From NCBI GenBank assembly GCA_021779665.1, contig JAJYAG010000012.1, positions 1 to 64,000 of the forward strand: a DNA stretch of 64,000 nucleotides, in the 5' to 3' direction. The position numbers and the translations under genes are program-made. This document shows, one piece after another, positions 17,115-26,790 of this stretch (position 1 is its first letter; every line of letters starts with the position of its first letter). This DNA comes from Bacteroidota bacterium. GTDB taxonomy: Bacteria; Bacteroidota; Bacteroidia; Bacteroidales; JAAUTT01. The notes beneath the pieces are model-generated. The model ran no database searches, was not told the origin of the DNA, and saw nothing but the letters and a program-made list of their open reading frames with translations.

Positions 17115-19196
17115 TTAAGCAATTGAATTATTAATATTTTGAGTCGACTGCGATTTAAGCACCTGGTGGAGGTAATGCGGATTCAACATATATGCCCATT
17201 CTCCGTTGCCATGCTGACTAACAGCCGAAATACCCGTCTCATTTTCGAACGACTGCCCCAAAGGCTTTAATACTGCCTGCTGTTCACCCAGAATTTCATC
17301 GGACAAAAGACCAATGTATTGGTTACCTTCCTTCAGAATAAGGGTACGAACGGTTTTCGGATAGTTTCCGCCAAGTTCAAAGAAAGCCCTTAAATCAAGG
17401 AAAGGAATCATTCGGCCGTTAAAATCGATGGTTCCGGTGTTTTGATTGGCAATAAGAATTGACTTATCGATATGTACACAAATTTCGATATCCGTTAGCG
17501 GTAAAATGAAATAGGTTTTTTGAACCCTGAAAAGCAAGGTATCAATAATGGCAATTGATTGCTGAATTTTCAGGAGGAAGGAAGTACCCTTATCTTTTTC
17601 AGTATCAATCAGAATTTCGCCTCTGAGCTCGTTAATTTTTCGTTTTACCACGTCCATTCCAACCCCACGTCCTGAAACACTGGTAATATTCTCGGAGGTA
17701 GAAATGCCGGGATGGAAAATTAAATCGCATATTTCCGTTTTTGAAAGCTTTTCACCGGGCTTTACGATCCCCTTCGCAACCGCCTTATTCTGAATTTTTT
17801 CCAAAGCCAGCCCGGCTCCATCGTCTTCAATATTAATATTTATATAGTTGCCTACCTGACGTGCGCTTAAACTGATTTTCCCGGTTTCGGATTTTCCTTT
17901 TTTTATGCGCTCAGCAGGAAGCTCTATACCATGATCGACACAATTTCGAATAATATGGATGATCGGCTCTGAAATAAGATCGATTGTGTTTTTATCGAGC
18001 TCGGTATCGGTACCGTGGGTAACCAGCTCTATCTGCTTGCCCAGCTGTTTGCCCAAATCGCGTACCAGCCGCTGGAACTTAATAACCATATCGCCCAAAG
18101 GAACAAGCCTTATTTCCAAAGCATTGGACCGAAAGAGTTTTGTCAGGCCTTCCATTTGCTCTACTTCAGGGCGGATGCTCTCGAAATATTCATCTTTCGT
18201 TTTCTGGAGCAATTTGGAATTGAGTGTAATCAATTCACTTACCAGGTACATAAGATAATCGAGTTTGGTAGCATCTACGGAAACCCGCTTAAGGTTATGT
18301 TTAGCTGCTTCAGCTACCAGTAAGGATGTGCGCTGCTTCACTGAGGATTGAGATCCCTTTTCAACCTCCGGAAGCTTTTCCTTTTTCTCGACCTTCTCAA
18401 TCTTTTCTATTACCTCTTCAATTTTCGGTAAAGGTTTAGAAACAGCAGCTAAAGGAATCTGCGCCTCGCCAAAACGCTCAATTTCCTCAGTGCTTTGAAT
18501 ATCGCCTTCTTTAATGAGAACAAACTTGCAATAGTCCTCAATAAACATAAAAACATCCTTAACCTCATTGATGTCTTCGGATGTTACAAGCACTATTCCC
18601 CAAACTTCAGTTTCAGCGTTGCTCAGTGATGCAATACGATGAATTTTATAGGTACCCAGCATGGAGAGATCTGCAAAAATATTTACCAGGCTAATGCCTC
18701 GTTTATAAATCTGTTCATCAGCGCGAAGCAAGATGTACCATGATTGTGTAGCCTTTTTCTCCCTGGAATTTTTGTTCTCCCGAATATTTGCAGCTGGTTC
18801 ACTCCCCTGATCGGCAGAAAGATTGCTTATTTTATCCAGGAGAGCCTGATTTCTTGAGATGTTCGAAGCATCTTTAAGGAGTTCATCGTCCATTAATCGT
18901 TTTATATGATCGATAGAATCGAAAGTTATATCAATCATATTTTTTTCAATGGAAGCACCCGAATCGCGAATGGCTTGGTAAATGTTCTCGAGATGATGCG
19001 TAAAATCGCTGATATGAATACATCCATACATGGCACTGGTGCCTTTTATGGTATGCATTGCCCTGAAAACAGAATCGATAAGCTGAGGATCTGCCGGATC
19101 CTTTTCAAGCTTAAGCATGTCCGCTTCAATGGTCTCCAGCAATCCAAAAATCTCTTCGACAAACTGTTTCTTGAATTTTTGAAATAAATCTTCCAT
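17115..19196 (-). CDS. cheA: chemotaxis histidine kinase CheA
   Basis: The 693-residue protein has an Hpt (P1) domain at about 5-105 with the phosphorylated histidine in [17 protein letters not shown]2-like domain follows at about 150-245, then a charged linker ([23 protein letters not shown]) and the P3 dimerisation domain ([24 protein letters not shown]). The P4 ATPase has [18 protein letters not shown] and [16 protein letters not shown], and the P5 CheW-like domain runs from about 555. All catalytic elements look intact. It is the third gene of a five-gene minus-strand run, 87 bases after the NarL-like regulator. No CheY gene is present, so the phosphate acceptor may be the neighbouring response regulator; that is inference. 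Confidence 0.94.
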   Translation of the reverse strand: MEDLFQKFKKQFVEEIFGLLETIEADMLKLEKDPADPQLIDSVFRAMHTIKGTSAMYGCIHISDFTHHLENIYQAIRDSGASIEKNMIDITFDSIDHIKRLMDDELLKDASNISRNQALLDKISNLSADQGSEPAANIRENKNSREKKATQSWYILLRADEQIYKRGISLVNIFADLSMLGTYKIHRIASLSNAETEVWGIVLVTSEDINEVKDVFMFIEDYCKFVLIKEGDIQSTEEIERFGEAQIPLAAVSKPLPKIEEVIEKIEKVEKKEKLPEVEKGSQSSVKQRTSLLVAEAAKHNLKRVSVDATKLDYLMYLVSELITLNSKLLQKTKDEYFESIRPEVEQMEGLTKLFRSNALEIRLVPLGDMVIKFQRLVRDLGKQLGKQIELVTHGTDTELDKNTIDLISEPIIHIIRNCVDHGIELPAERIKKGKSETGKISLSARQVGNYININIEDDGAGLALEKIQNKAVAKGIVKPGEKLSKTEICDLIFHPGISTSENITSVSGRGVGMDVVKRKINELRGEILIDTEKDKGTSFLLKIQQSIAIIDTLLFRVQKTYFILPLTDIEICVHIDKSILIANQNTGTIDFNGRMIPFLDLRAFFELGGNYPKTVRTLILKEGNQYIGLLSDEILGEQQAVLKPLGQSFENETGISAVSQHGNGEWAYMLNPHYLHQVLKSQSTQNINNSIA

Positions 19197-19283
19197 AGAA
19201 ACTGATTTAGGTTTTGTGGCCTTCTGAAAGGAAGGCGGGTAAGATTTTGATAATCATTTAACCTGTATTTTAAGAGTTGTATA

Positions 19284-19928
19284 TTAAATGCCAGCGATTC
19301 TGTTTTTTATAGCATACATGATCAATCCTGCAGTATTAACCGATCCGGTTTTTTTTAGCAGATCCTTTCTTAACTCATCGAAAGCATCGGGTGTGACTCC
19401 CATATCGCGGATAATATCGGCATCGGATAAACTTGAGGTGAGTGCCTTTAACAACTCTGTTTCTGTTTTGGAAAGAGCTGATTGTTCGTATTGGGAAGTA
19501 TCGGTATTGATATTTGCTTTTACGATTTCGAGCAGCTCTTCCGAAAAGTAAGCGGAACCATCTGCAACCTGCCTGATGGAATATTCCAGCTCATCGATCC
19601 CCGCCGATTTCATTATAAAACCTTTAACTCCCGACTGGATCATCTTGTAATAATATTCTTCGTCGCCAAACATCGAAAGCGTAAGAATTTTAAGATGAGG
19701 CTTTATCTGAAGAGCCTGCCTGGTAGCTTCAATACCATCGAGTACCGGCATCGAGATGTCCATCAGCACAACATCGGGCTCTATCTCCCCGATAACATCC
19801 AGAAACTCCTTCCCGTTTGAGGCCTCTCCCACGATTTCAGTTTTATCACTTTTCCCCAGCAAAACCTTAACGCCCTGCCGGAACATGTCGTGATCATCAA
19901 CAATAAATACCTTAAGTTTTTTATCCAT
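19284..19928 (-). CDS. NarL-family response regulator with a degenerate HTH
   Basis: The 214-residue protein has a receiver domain at about 5-120, with the acidic pair in FIVDDHD, the phospho-acceptor in DVVLMDISMPVLDG, and the lysine in KGFIMKSAG. The C-terminal part aligns in register with a LuxR-type helix-turn-helix (LSKTETELLKALTSSLSDAD, then GLIMYAIKNRIAGI). However, the recognition helix that normally reads TVKxHR is replaced by DAFDELR. DNA binding through the usual contacts is therefore doubtful. It starts 3 bases after the kinase gene stops and lies upstream of cheA. It is the natural partner of the HisKA_3 kinase next door. Confidence 0.88.
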   Translation of the reverse strand: MDKKLKVFIVDDHDMFRQGVKVLLGKSDKTEIVGEASNGKEFLDVIGEIEPDVVLMDISMPVLDGIEATRQALQIKPHLKILTLSMFGDEEYYYKMIQSGVKGFIMKSAGIDELEYSIRQVADGSAYFSEELLEIVKANINTDTSQYEQSALSKTETELLKALTSSLSDADIIRDMGVTPDAFDELRKDLLKKTGSVNTAGLIMYAIKNRIAGI

Positions 19929-19931
19929 AAC

Positions 19932-21326
19932 CTACATAATTGGAATTTCGGAGTCGAGCCTGAATCCTGCCCCCGGAGCGGATTGAATTGAAACTTTACC
20001 TCCCATGGTTTTAATACGGCTGTTTATATTATGAATGCCCAGTCCTTTTGAGCCATTAATGCCTTCGGACATTAAAAAACCGCGGCCATTATCTTCATAG
20101 GTAAGAAAAATAAGCTGATCGTCCTGCCTTAAAGCCAGCTCTACTTCGCTTGCCTGAGCATGTTTGATTGTATTGGTAATACATTCGGTAATAATTCTGT
20201 ATAAAGAAATTTCGATGGTATGCGCAAAACGATCCTTCAGGTCGATAAATAAACAGAATTGAATCTCGGTGACTTTTTTGATGTTTTCGACAAACTTATT
20301 CAGCGCGGAAGGCAATCCAAATTTTTCAAGTACATGAGGACTCAGGTTGTTAGCCGTTCTTTTTAAAGTTATAATAGCCTCATTGATCGATTTGAGCGAC
20401 AAGTCAAGTATATCCGGATGATCGTTGATAAATTCCTGTTTATTTAACCACTCAAGATACATTTTCAAAGTACTCATGATGGGGCCTATTCCATCGTGAA
20501 TATCTTTGGCAATGCGGCTTCTTTCATTTTCCTCAGCTTGTATAACCGCATTCATCAATTCAATTTCGCTCAAACGCCTTTCGGTTATATCGCGGATTAT
20601 GATTAACACAGCATTGCTACCTTTGTAATAAATGGAGCTGGCACTCAATTCATAAAATCGTTTACCAAGAATGGAATGGTGATATTCAAACTCACTCCGG
20701 GATGAACCAAGCTCAAATAGTTCCTTTAGCTTGGCCCTGATATTCTTATGAAATTCCTGTGGAACCAGGTCGCTTAACTTTTTACCCCGAATGGTATCCG
20801 CAAGTTTATTCAGGTTTTGTTCTACCACTTTATTAGCTTCGAGAATACATTCCTCCTGATCGAGAATAACAATGCCGTCGCGACTGGATTGAAAAATATT
20901 ATAGAAATTCTGCCGGCTTTCTTCTATCTGTAAATGTAACTGGTACTTTTCGTTAAGTAAATCGTATTGTTGAATTGCCTGATCGAGAATTTCCTTTACC
21001 TGCTGACGGTCGAATGGTTTGGATATGTAACGGAAAATGCGCCCCTGGTTAAGAGCTTCGAGCAACAAACTGTCGTTAACATACGCTGTAAGAATGATAA
21101 ATATGGGCGACACTTCTTTTTGTGGCAACCTGCTAAAAAACTGAAGTCCTGTTTCGCGAGGCATGTTAATATCCGAAACTATTACTTTGAAACTGACTTC
21201 CTTAATTATTTTTTCGGCTTCATAGGTTGACTTGGCTAACGAAACTAAATAGTATTCCGAAAACATCTCTTCAAAGAGTTTCAGATTCACTAATTCATCA
21301 TCAATATAAAGTACCGAATTTTCCAT
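19932..21326 (-). CDS. receiver-PAS-HisKA_3 soluble histidine kinase
   Basis: The 464-residue protein has an unusual order. A receiver domain comes first (SVLYIDDELVNLKLFEEMF, phospho-Asp in VIVSDINMPRETG, lysine in YISKPFDRQQV). A PAS domain follows at about 145-265 (NIFQSSRDGIVILDQEECIL), then a HisKA_3 dimerisation domain with the histidine in ERSRIAKDIHDGIGP, and an HATPase_c domain (CITNTIKHAQASEVELAL, GLGIHNINSRIKTMGG). There is no membrane segment, so it acts in the cytoplasm, with its own receiver as input. It is the first gene of the operon leading into the NarL-like regulator, cheA, the MCP and cheW. Confidence 0.92.
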   Translation of the reverse strand: MENSVLYIDDELVNLKLFEEMFSEYYLVSLAKSTYEAEKIIKEVSFKVIVSDINMPRETGLQFFSRLPQKEVSPIFIILTAYVNDSLLLEALNQGRIFRYISKPFDRQQVKEILDQAIQQYDLLNEKYQLHLQIEESRQNFYNIFQSSRDGIVILDQEECILEANKVVEQNLNKLADTIRGKKLSDLVPQEFHKNIRAKLKELFELGSSRSEFEYHHSILGKRFYELSASSIYYKGSNAVLIIIRDITERRLSEIELMNAVIQAEENERSRIAKDIHDGIGPIMSTLKMYLEWLNKQEFINDHPDILDLSLKSINEAIITLKRTANNLSPHVLEKFGLPSALNKFVENIKKVTEIQFCLFIDLKDRFAHTIEISLYRIITECITNTIKHAQASEVELALRQDDQLIFLTYEDNGRGFLMSEGINGSKGLGIHNINSRIKTMGGKVSIQSAPGAGFRLDSEIPIM

Positions 21327-21540
21327 TATAACCCCTAGCTTTTCAACTCCCTATACTCAACAAAGTTCCTTATGATCATAAGGTTAAATACCTGTTATAT
21401 TAAATTTAAGCATTTTTTCTGAATTTTTTGTATAATGTGAACACTAACTTGATTAAGATTGGTGTAACTAAGGTTGCTGAGGCTCTTCAGAAATAAAAAG
21501 AAAAAATTATCTTTTTTTAAAGTGTATTTATAACCTTTTA

Positions 21541-21663
21541 AATAAAGTTGCGTAAACGCAAGTGTTTAAAATTTGAAATTTCTCATACAAAATATTAGTA
21601 GTAGTTAGTTAGTAGTTTAATAACAAAGGCGGACCTGTGAAGCTCCGCCTTTGTTGCTTTTTA
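21541..21663 (+). ncRNA. candidate small RNA C (shared-loop hairpin)
   Basis: This lies in a 574-bp gap between divergent kinase genes that holds no ORF. A short hairpin (TTGCG / CGCAA) near 21548-21563 is followed by a repetitive TAGTAGTTAG stretch. A perfect 12-bp stem comes next, AACAAAGGCGGA at 21622-21633 and TCCGCCTTTGTT at 21644-21655, with loop CCTGTGAAGC and a moderate T-tract. The loop matches, apart from its first base, that of two hairpins at 31.16 and 31.46 kb although the stems differ. It could be an independent small RNA or only a terminator. The start is not defined. I see nothing else in 21327-21900. Confidence 0.5.
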
Positions 21664-21969
21664 TAAATGCCCTTATTCCGGCGTTCCGTTAACGTCTTTT
21701 TTCAAATTTTAAGCTTTGTTAACTTAATAATGAGGTACTTTTAACTTCAACTTCTTATTAGCCGCCAATGCCTTGAATTAAACCAAATCAAATTTTAAAC
21801 TACAAGCTGGTAGGGTAAAACAGAAATTGCCTGTAATGTTGATGCCGTTGACAGGAAAAAAAAATTTAATAGAGAAATAAAAGTATTTCGTCGTAATAAA
21901 ATGCCTGATCCTCTATCGCTTTATTTAAAGCAGAATCTTTCGTATACCTTTATTATCAAAACTACGCTG

Positions 21970-23025
21970 ATGAAGGTTTACAGGAAATTATTCCCCATAA
22001 TTTTGCATGTACTGCTATGGGGTGTGCTGATTGGGGTTCCAAAGTTTTTTATGCCTGCCGGTTTTAAAATCTCGATAAAGAACGAACTGCTATTATGGGT
22101 TCCGATAGTTCTTTTCTTTTACATCAATTATTTTTTGCTTATACCTTTTCTTCTTACCAGGAAGAAAATCAGTCTTTACGCTGTTTCAATAGTTGCAATT
22201 CTTGGAATAAACTTAACAATAGGAGCATTGTCTCCTGCTCCGTTACCTCCGGGTTTACAAATGAAAACAGTCCAGTCTGTGCCCACGGAAATTCATAAAT
22301 ACAAAGCTGGTATGGACTTCCCTTTCAGGGGACTTCGCAACCTGACTTCCTGCTTCTTGTTTCTGGCAATAGGAACCAGCATCAGAGTGACCGAACAATG
22401 GTATTCGGATGACAAAAAACGAAAAGAAACTGAGAACCAGAAACTCATTGCGGAGCTTTCATTTCTGAAATCTCAAATAAATCCGCATTTCTTTTTTAAT
22501 ACACTCAACAGTATTTATTCCCTTGCGATCCGTAAATCGGATAAAACTCCTGAAGCTCTTATTAAACTTTCGGAATTGATGCGCTTTTTAATCTACGACT
22601 CCGAAAAGGAATTCGTTCCTTTAAAAAGAGAACTCGATTACATCAAAAACTACGTGGAGCTTCAGAAATTAAGGCTGATGACGAATGTTTCCGTTGAATA
22701 CCAGATTGAAGGAAATTACCAGGACCAGGAAGTTGAACCTTTGCTTTTACTCCCATTTATCGAAAATGCCTTTAAGCATGGAATCGACAGCGTTAAAAAG
22801 TGCCATATCAGCATTTTGGTCAGAATATGCGACTCGACTCTGACGCTTGTTGTTGAAAACCCGGTTGTGAAAAATGTCAAAACCTTACAGGTGAATTCAG
22901 GCGGACTTGGTCTGGTAAATTCAAGAAAGCGCCTCGATTTGCTTTACGGGCCAAACCACCAGCTAAATATTACTCAGAATAACGGCTTCTACAGAATTGA
23001 ACTTCAATTAAACTTTAAACAATGA
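21970..23025 (+). CDS. LytS-type sensor histidine kinase
   Basis: The listed ORF begins at 21901, but the ATG at codon 24 (MKVYRKLFPIILHVLLWGVL) directly precedes the first membrane segment and is the likelier start, giving 351 residues. Four hydrophobic segments occupy about the first 140 residues. The His_kinase domain has the LytS/YehU signature LSFLKSQINPHFFFNTLNSI, followed by an atypical ATPase with PLLLLPFIENAFKHGI and GGLGLVNSRKRLDLLYG. The LytTR regulator overlaps its stop by 4 bases, so the two are a coupled two-component pair. They probably control the neighbouring envelope genes; that is inferred from position. Confidence 0.92.
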   Translation: MKVYRKLFPIILHVLLWGVLIGVPKFFMPAGFKISIKNELLLWVPIVLFFYINYFLLIPFLLTRKKISLYAVSIVAILGINLTIGALSPAPLPPGLQMKTVQSVPTEIHKYKAGMDFPFRGLRNLTSCFLFLAIGTSIRVTEQWYSDDKKRKETENQKLIAELSFLKSQINPHFFFNTLNSIYSLAIRKSDKTPEALIKLSELMRFLIYDSEKEFVPLKRELDYIKNYVELQKLRLMTNVSVEYQIEGNYQDQEVEPLLLLPFIENAFKHGIDSVKKCHISILVRICDSTLTLVVENPVVKNVKTLQVNSGGLGLVNSRKRLDLLYGPNHQLNITQNNGFYRIELQLNFKQ

Positions 23026-23759
23026 ACTGTATCATAGTGGACGATGAGCCTCTTGCTCAGCAAGTAATGGAGGATTATATCAATACTATTCCTTTTCTGA
23101 ATTTGAAAAGCAAATGTTCTGGGGCATTCCAGGCTTACGATGTTTTGCGTTCGGAGCAAATAGATCTTATTTTTCTGGATATTCATATGCCTAATGTTTC
23201 GGGCATCGATTTTATCAACTCAATTCAAAACCGGCCAAACTTTATTTTTACCACAGCTTATAGTGAACATGCGTTGGATGGTTTCGATTTAAATGCGGTT
23301 GATTACCTGCTGAAGCCAGTTCCGTTTGAAAGGTTTTTGAAAGCTGTGAATAAAGCCTACGATCTCTATTTATCCAAAAACAATAAGAGTGAGGTTAAAA
23401 CAGAATCGCACGATAACAGTGTTGCCGAAGGCTTTATTCTTGTGAAATCCGATTATCAGACGCAGAAAATTGATTTAAGGGATATAACCCACATTGAAGG
23501 TTTAAAGGATTATGTTAAAATTTTCCTTACATCCGGAAAGTCGGTAATAACCCTCAATTCTCTCAAAAACATGACGGACAAATTGCCCTCCAATATTTTT
23601 GTAAGGGTTCACAAGTCGTATATTGTTTCGCTTCTCCGGATAAAATCCATTGTGCGAAACCGGATTGTAATCGGAGATAAATGGATACCCATTGGTGATA
23701 ACTATAAAGATTTGTTTACGGAAACGATAAAACGATATAACTTCAATCCAAAGAATTAA
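23022..23759 (+). CDS. LytTR-family response regulator
   Basis: The 245-residue protein has a receiver domain at about 1-120 (CIIVDDEPLAQQVMEDYI, phospho-Asp in DLIFLDIHMPNVSG, lysine in DYLLKPVPFERFL). A LytTR DNA-binding domain lies at about 145-240 (GFILVKSDYQTQKIDLRDI, FVRVHKSYIVSLLRIKSIV). It overlaps the kinase gene by the ATGA arrangement. Its end overlaps the convergent DUF4907 gene by 17 bases, so the two transcripts are antisense at their 3' ends. LytTR proteins usually bind paired direct repeats; I did not identify such sites with confidence. Confidence 0.93.
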   Translation: MNCIIVDDEPLAQQVMEDYINTIPFLNLKSKCSGAFQAYDVLRSEQIDLIFLDIHMPNVSGIDFINSIQNRPNFIFTTAYSEHALDGFDLNAVDYLLKPVPFERFLKAVNKAYDLYLSKNNKSEVKTESHDNSVAEGFILVKSDYQTQKIDLRDITHIEGLKDYVKIFLTSGKSVITLNSLKNMTDKLPSNIFVRVHKSYIVSLLRIKSIVRNRIVIGDKWIPIGDNYKDLFTETIKRYNFNPKN

Positions 23760-24117
23760 CTTTTTTCAATAACGCTTTATCGATATTTACACCAACAAGC
23801 TGCAGATCCTTCAATGTAAGTATTGGCTGCTGGTTTCTGATTAATTTATGTACGATAATTCTGCCTGCTTTTTCAGCCATTAGTCTGGTTTCAAATCCTG
23901 CATGGGTTTCTATTACCGGCATAAATGGCTGGTAAATTTTAGTTGTATTATTGATATCAATTTTGTAGCCCCACCCTACAGCGGTTTGAAAAGTGCTCAG
24001 TTGAATCACGCTTTTGGTTCCTTTACGGGCAGCTCTGTAATGCAGCACCAAAAGTATTACTGCTGCTGATGTTAACAACAGCAGTAATATTGTCCGGAAC
24101 TTAATTTTTATCATCAT
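23743..24117 (-). CDS. DUF4907-like envelope protein
   Basis: I place the start at MMIKIKFR (24117), because the longer ORF would run further into the upstream gene. The result is about 124 residues. A membrane or signal segment (TILLLLLTSAAVILLVLHY) is followed by a small domain with GWGYKIDINNTTKIYQPFMPVI and a final helix, which I recognise as DUF4907. Its first codons overlap the end of the Kelch gene (ATGATGATAAAA shared), so translation is coupled. In Bacteroidota DUF4907 proteins accompany Kelch and DUF4270 proteins. Function is unknown. The stop overlaps the convergent LytTR gene. Confidence 0.7.
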   Translation of the reverse strand: MMIKIKFRTILLLLLTSAAVILLVLHYRAARKGTKSVIQLSTFQTAVGWGYKIDINNTTKIYQPFMPVIETHAGFETRLMAEKAGRIIVHKLIRNQQPILTLKDLQLVGVNIDKALLKKVNSLD

Positions 24118-25129
24118 ATTCTTCCGAAGGTTTAAACTCCCAGGTATCATCCAGTTGATAGCCGCTACTGCGACCTGTTGTGATAAAGAATTTGTTTCTG
24201 GCGTAAAAGCCTACCGATCCTTCGCGCAAAGTACCTTCAAATCCTGTTCGTTCAGTCCATAAGTCTGTTACCGGATTGTACTCCCAAACATTGGAGCTAA
24301 GAGAACTTGAAGTTCCAAGGGCGATATACCCCTTGTCGCCGGAAGCAAAGGTGACCCCATTATACCTTGAAATTGTGGAATATTCATCGTCATAACTTTC
24401 GTCGCTGTAATTAGATATTTTACGGAGTTCGGTCCAGTTGCCGGTTTGATTATCATACCTCCAGAAATCATTTACGAGAGACCCGTTGTTTATTCCGGCA
24501 AGCAGATATGCCTTGTCGTTAATAACAAATGCAGATGCCTCGCGGCGTTTTGTACCACCCAGACTTACTTTCTGCGACCAGGTGTCGTTGGATGGGTCGT
24601 ATTCCCACAAATCCTTCAGATAATTTCCATCGTAACCAGTACTTATAAAGCCCTTATTTGTAAGTGAGAAGCCTACGGCTCCATAACGGGCCGACCCTCC
24701 AAATGCAGTCTTTTCGGTCCAGGTATTTGTGGCAGGGTTGTACTCCCAAAAATCCTTCATATAATTATCACCATCATACCCGGTTCCTATATAACCTTTG
24801 TTTCCGATGGCAAAACCAACAGCTGAGTAGCGGGCAGCTCCGGGAAAATCGGCAACCTGAGTCCAATATTTGTTTTCCACATCAAATTTCCAGAAATCGG
24901 CAAGCGACTTCTTCCCATTATACCCGGTTCCAACGAAAGCATAATCGTCAACAACAAAACTCACAGCCTCATTGCGGGCAATTCCTTCAAAGTCGGACGA
25001 TTTTGTCCAGTTCCCGATTAAATCAGTTTCATCTTCACTATCGGTACACGAAAACATGATAATACCCGACAAAAGCAAACCGATAAAACGGATTGAAATA
25101 TTTCTTTTCAAAAATTTATACTCGCTCAT
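24101..25129 (-). CDS. Kelch-repeat lipoprotein
   Basis: I place the start at MSEYKFLKRN (25129), 32 codons into the listed ORF, since the earlier codons make an unrelated hydrophobic leader. A lipoprotein signal ends at the cysteine of GIIMFSCTDSEDE. Six or so Kelch repeats follow, each on the pattern GYIGTGYDGDN-LKDFWEYDPATNTWTE, with ARY-AVGF at the repeat joins. They would form one beta-propeller of about 310 residues outside the membrane. It is divergent from the DUF4270 gene and coupled to DUF4907. It probably sits on the outer membrane and binds protein or sugar; the ligand is unknown. Confidence 0.9.
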   Translation of the reverse strand: MSEYKFLKRNISIRFIGLLLSGIIMFSCTDSEDETDLIGNWTKSSDFEGIARNEAVSFVVDDYAFVGTGYNGKKSLADFWKFDVENKYWTQVADFPGAARYSAVGFAIGNKGYIGTGYDGDNYMKDFWEYNPATNTWTEKTAFGGSARYGAVGFSLTNKGFISTGYDGNYLKDLWEYDPSNDTWSQKVSLGGTKRREASAFVINDKAYLLAGINNGSLVNDFWRYDNQTGNWTELRKISNYSDESYDDEYSTISRYNGVTFASGDKGYIALGTSSSLSSNVWEYNPVTDLWTERTGFEGTLREGSVGFYARNKFFITTGRSSGYQLDDTWEFKPSEEYDDKN

Positions 25130-25377
25130 TTGAATTGATTTTAAATTGAAAATGACCAAACCTATCAAAAAGGCAATTTCACCACAAATAATATAGACTT
25201 GCAAGTTGTTAATACCGATAAACACGGAGAATATCCCGATTAAAATGGTTTTGGGTTCCCAATTGCTTTACGTACCAAAATTTCTCGTACATGTCGATAC
25301 AATTCACTCCATTGTATAATAGAATTTTAAATAGGTAGCCAACGGTTTATTTTTCGGGGAATTAAATCATACAATAC

Positions 25378-26721
25378 ATGTTTACAAAGTTTAACAGAGA
25401 TATAAGAACCGAAAATCAGAGCCCTTGCTATAGCCCTTTTGCTATTTTAATCGTTAGCATGCTTTTCTTTCTTTTTGCGTGTACTGAAGAACAAATATTT
25501 ACCGTGGGCGATAACCTTACTGAAATAAAAGGAGATGTAATAATGGTGGACACGGCTACTATCAACTCCTTTACAGTTAGGGCCGATTCGCTTCAAACTT
25601 CAGGGTACGATTATGCATTGGTAGGAAGTTACGATGATGGAGTTCTTGGGAAAATAACAGCCAGCTCGTATTTTAAATTATCACTGCCATCGGTTACGGG
25701 TCTTAGTGACAATGCAAAGTTAGATTCGGTATGCCTCATTCTAAAACCTACCGGCTATTGTTATGGAGACTCTACCAGGCCTTTCACGGTAGAGGTCCAT
25801 CAACTTACTGACGATCTTGAAAATGATGAATTTTCGGCATGGTACAATACATCCGAAATAAAATACAATTCGGAAATTTTAGGCTCCAAAACTTCCGTAA
25901 TAAAGCCCAACTCAGGAAAACTGTTGATGGTTAAACTGTCGGAGACATTCGGCAGGAATCTTTTTGATATTATCTACAAGGATGGTGAGGAACTTGAAAG
26001 TCAGGATAACTTCAGTAAATACCTGAAAGGGTTTGCATTAGTTCCCGGGGGCACATCTACAGGTTCTGTTATGCAATTCAGCACTGCCGATAGTATTGAG
26101 ATTATGCGCATGTATTATCATATTGGTCAGGAAGATTTTACAATAGATTTCAATGTGTATCAAACCACTGTACAATTCAACAAAATTACAGCCGATTACA
26201 CTAACAGCATTCTAAAAGAATTGACGAAACATGAAGATCAGTTACCATCATCGGTAACCGGAAATGTAACCTATTGCCAGGCAGGCACGGGCGTGATGAC
26301 CCGCCTGGAGTTTCCTTCATTAAAATCAATTTTTGAGGCTTATCCGGCTTATAAAATTTTAAGAGCCGATCTGGTAATCAAACCTGTGACAGGAAGTTAC
26401 AGTCTTATCCCTTTACCCGGAAATATCAACCTTTATTATACCAATACCCTAAACGACTTTGGCTCTTCACTGTCCGACGCTGATGACAATACAATCAATC
26501 CCACTTTAACAGTCGATAAAATGTACAATACCTCTGCTTATACATTCGACCTTACAAATTTTATAACTCAAAGCCTGAAAAATATCAAAGATGATGCGCC
26601 GTCGTTATTGCTCTCCATTAATTCCAATTACCTGGGTCATTCTCTTGACAGGCTGTGTTTGGGTGATTCAAAACACAGCTCTGATGCCATTCAGCTCAGG
26701 ATTGTCTTTTGGAAGTATTAG
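25378..26721 (+). CDS. DUF4270 lipoprotein
   Basis: The 447-residue protein has a long n-region, then a lipoprotein signal (ILIVSMLFFLFAC) with acidic residues after the cysteine (TEEQIF). The DUF4270 signature is visible: VDTATINSFTVRADSLQTSG, the YDDGVLGKITASSYFKL block, and later LRADLVIKPVTGSY and YTFDLTNFI. The fold is expected to be a series of jelly-roll-like beta domains. It is divergent from the Kelch gene and 69 bases before an outer-membrane protein gene. Members of this family are widespread in Bacteroidota and uncharacterised. Confidence 0.85.
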   Translation: MFTKFNRDIRTENQSPCYSPFAILIVSMLFFLFACTEEQIFTVGDNLTEIKGDVIMVDTATINSFTVRADSLQTSGYDYALVGSYDDGVLGKITASSYFKLSLPSVTGLSDNAKLDSVCLILKPTGYCYGDSTRPFTVEVHQLTDDLENDEFSAWYNTSEIKYNSEILGSKTSVIKPNSGKLLMVKLSETFGRNLFDIIYKDGEELESQDNFSKYLKGFALVPGGTSTGSVMQFSTADSIEIMRMYYHIGQEDFTIDFNVYQTTVQFNKITADYTNSILKELTKHEDQLPSSVTGNVTYCQAGTGVMTRLEFPSLKSIFEAYPAYKILRADLVIKPVTGSYSLIPLPGNINLYYTNTLNDFGSSLSDADDNTINPTLTVDKMYNTSAYTFDLTNFITQSLKNIKDDAPSLLLSINSNYLGHSLDRLCLGDSKHSSDAIQLRIVFWKY

Positions 26722-26790
26722 TTAAGTTATGGGTTACGAGATGGGGGTTGAGAGAGAGATTACCCTTTAATGTTTAAAAATTAACTGAAC

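Noticed and set aside
23743-23759. Overlap of the LytTR and DUF4907 stop regions looked like a frameshift.
   Set aside because: Both frames end normally with complete domains; tail-to-tail overlap of convergent genes is ordinary.
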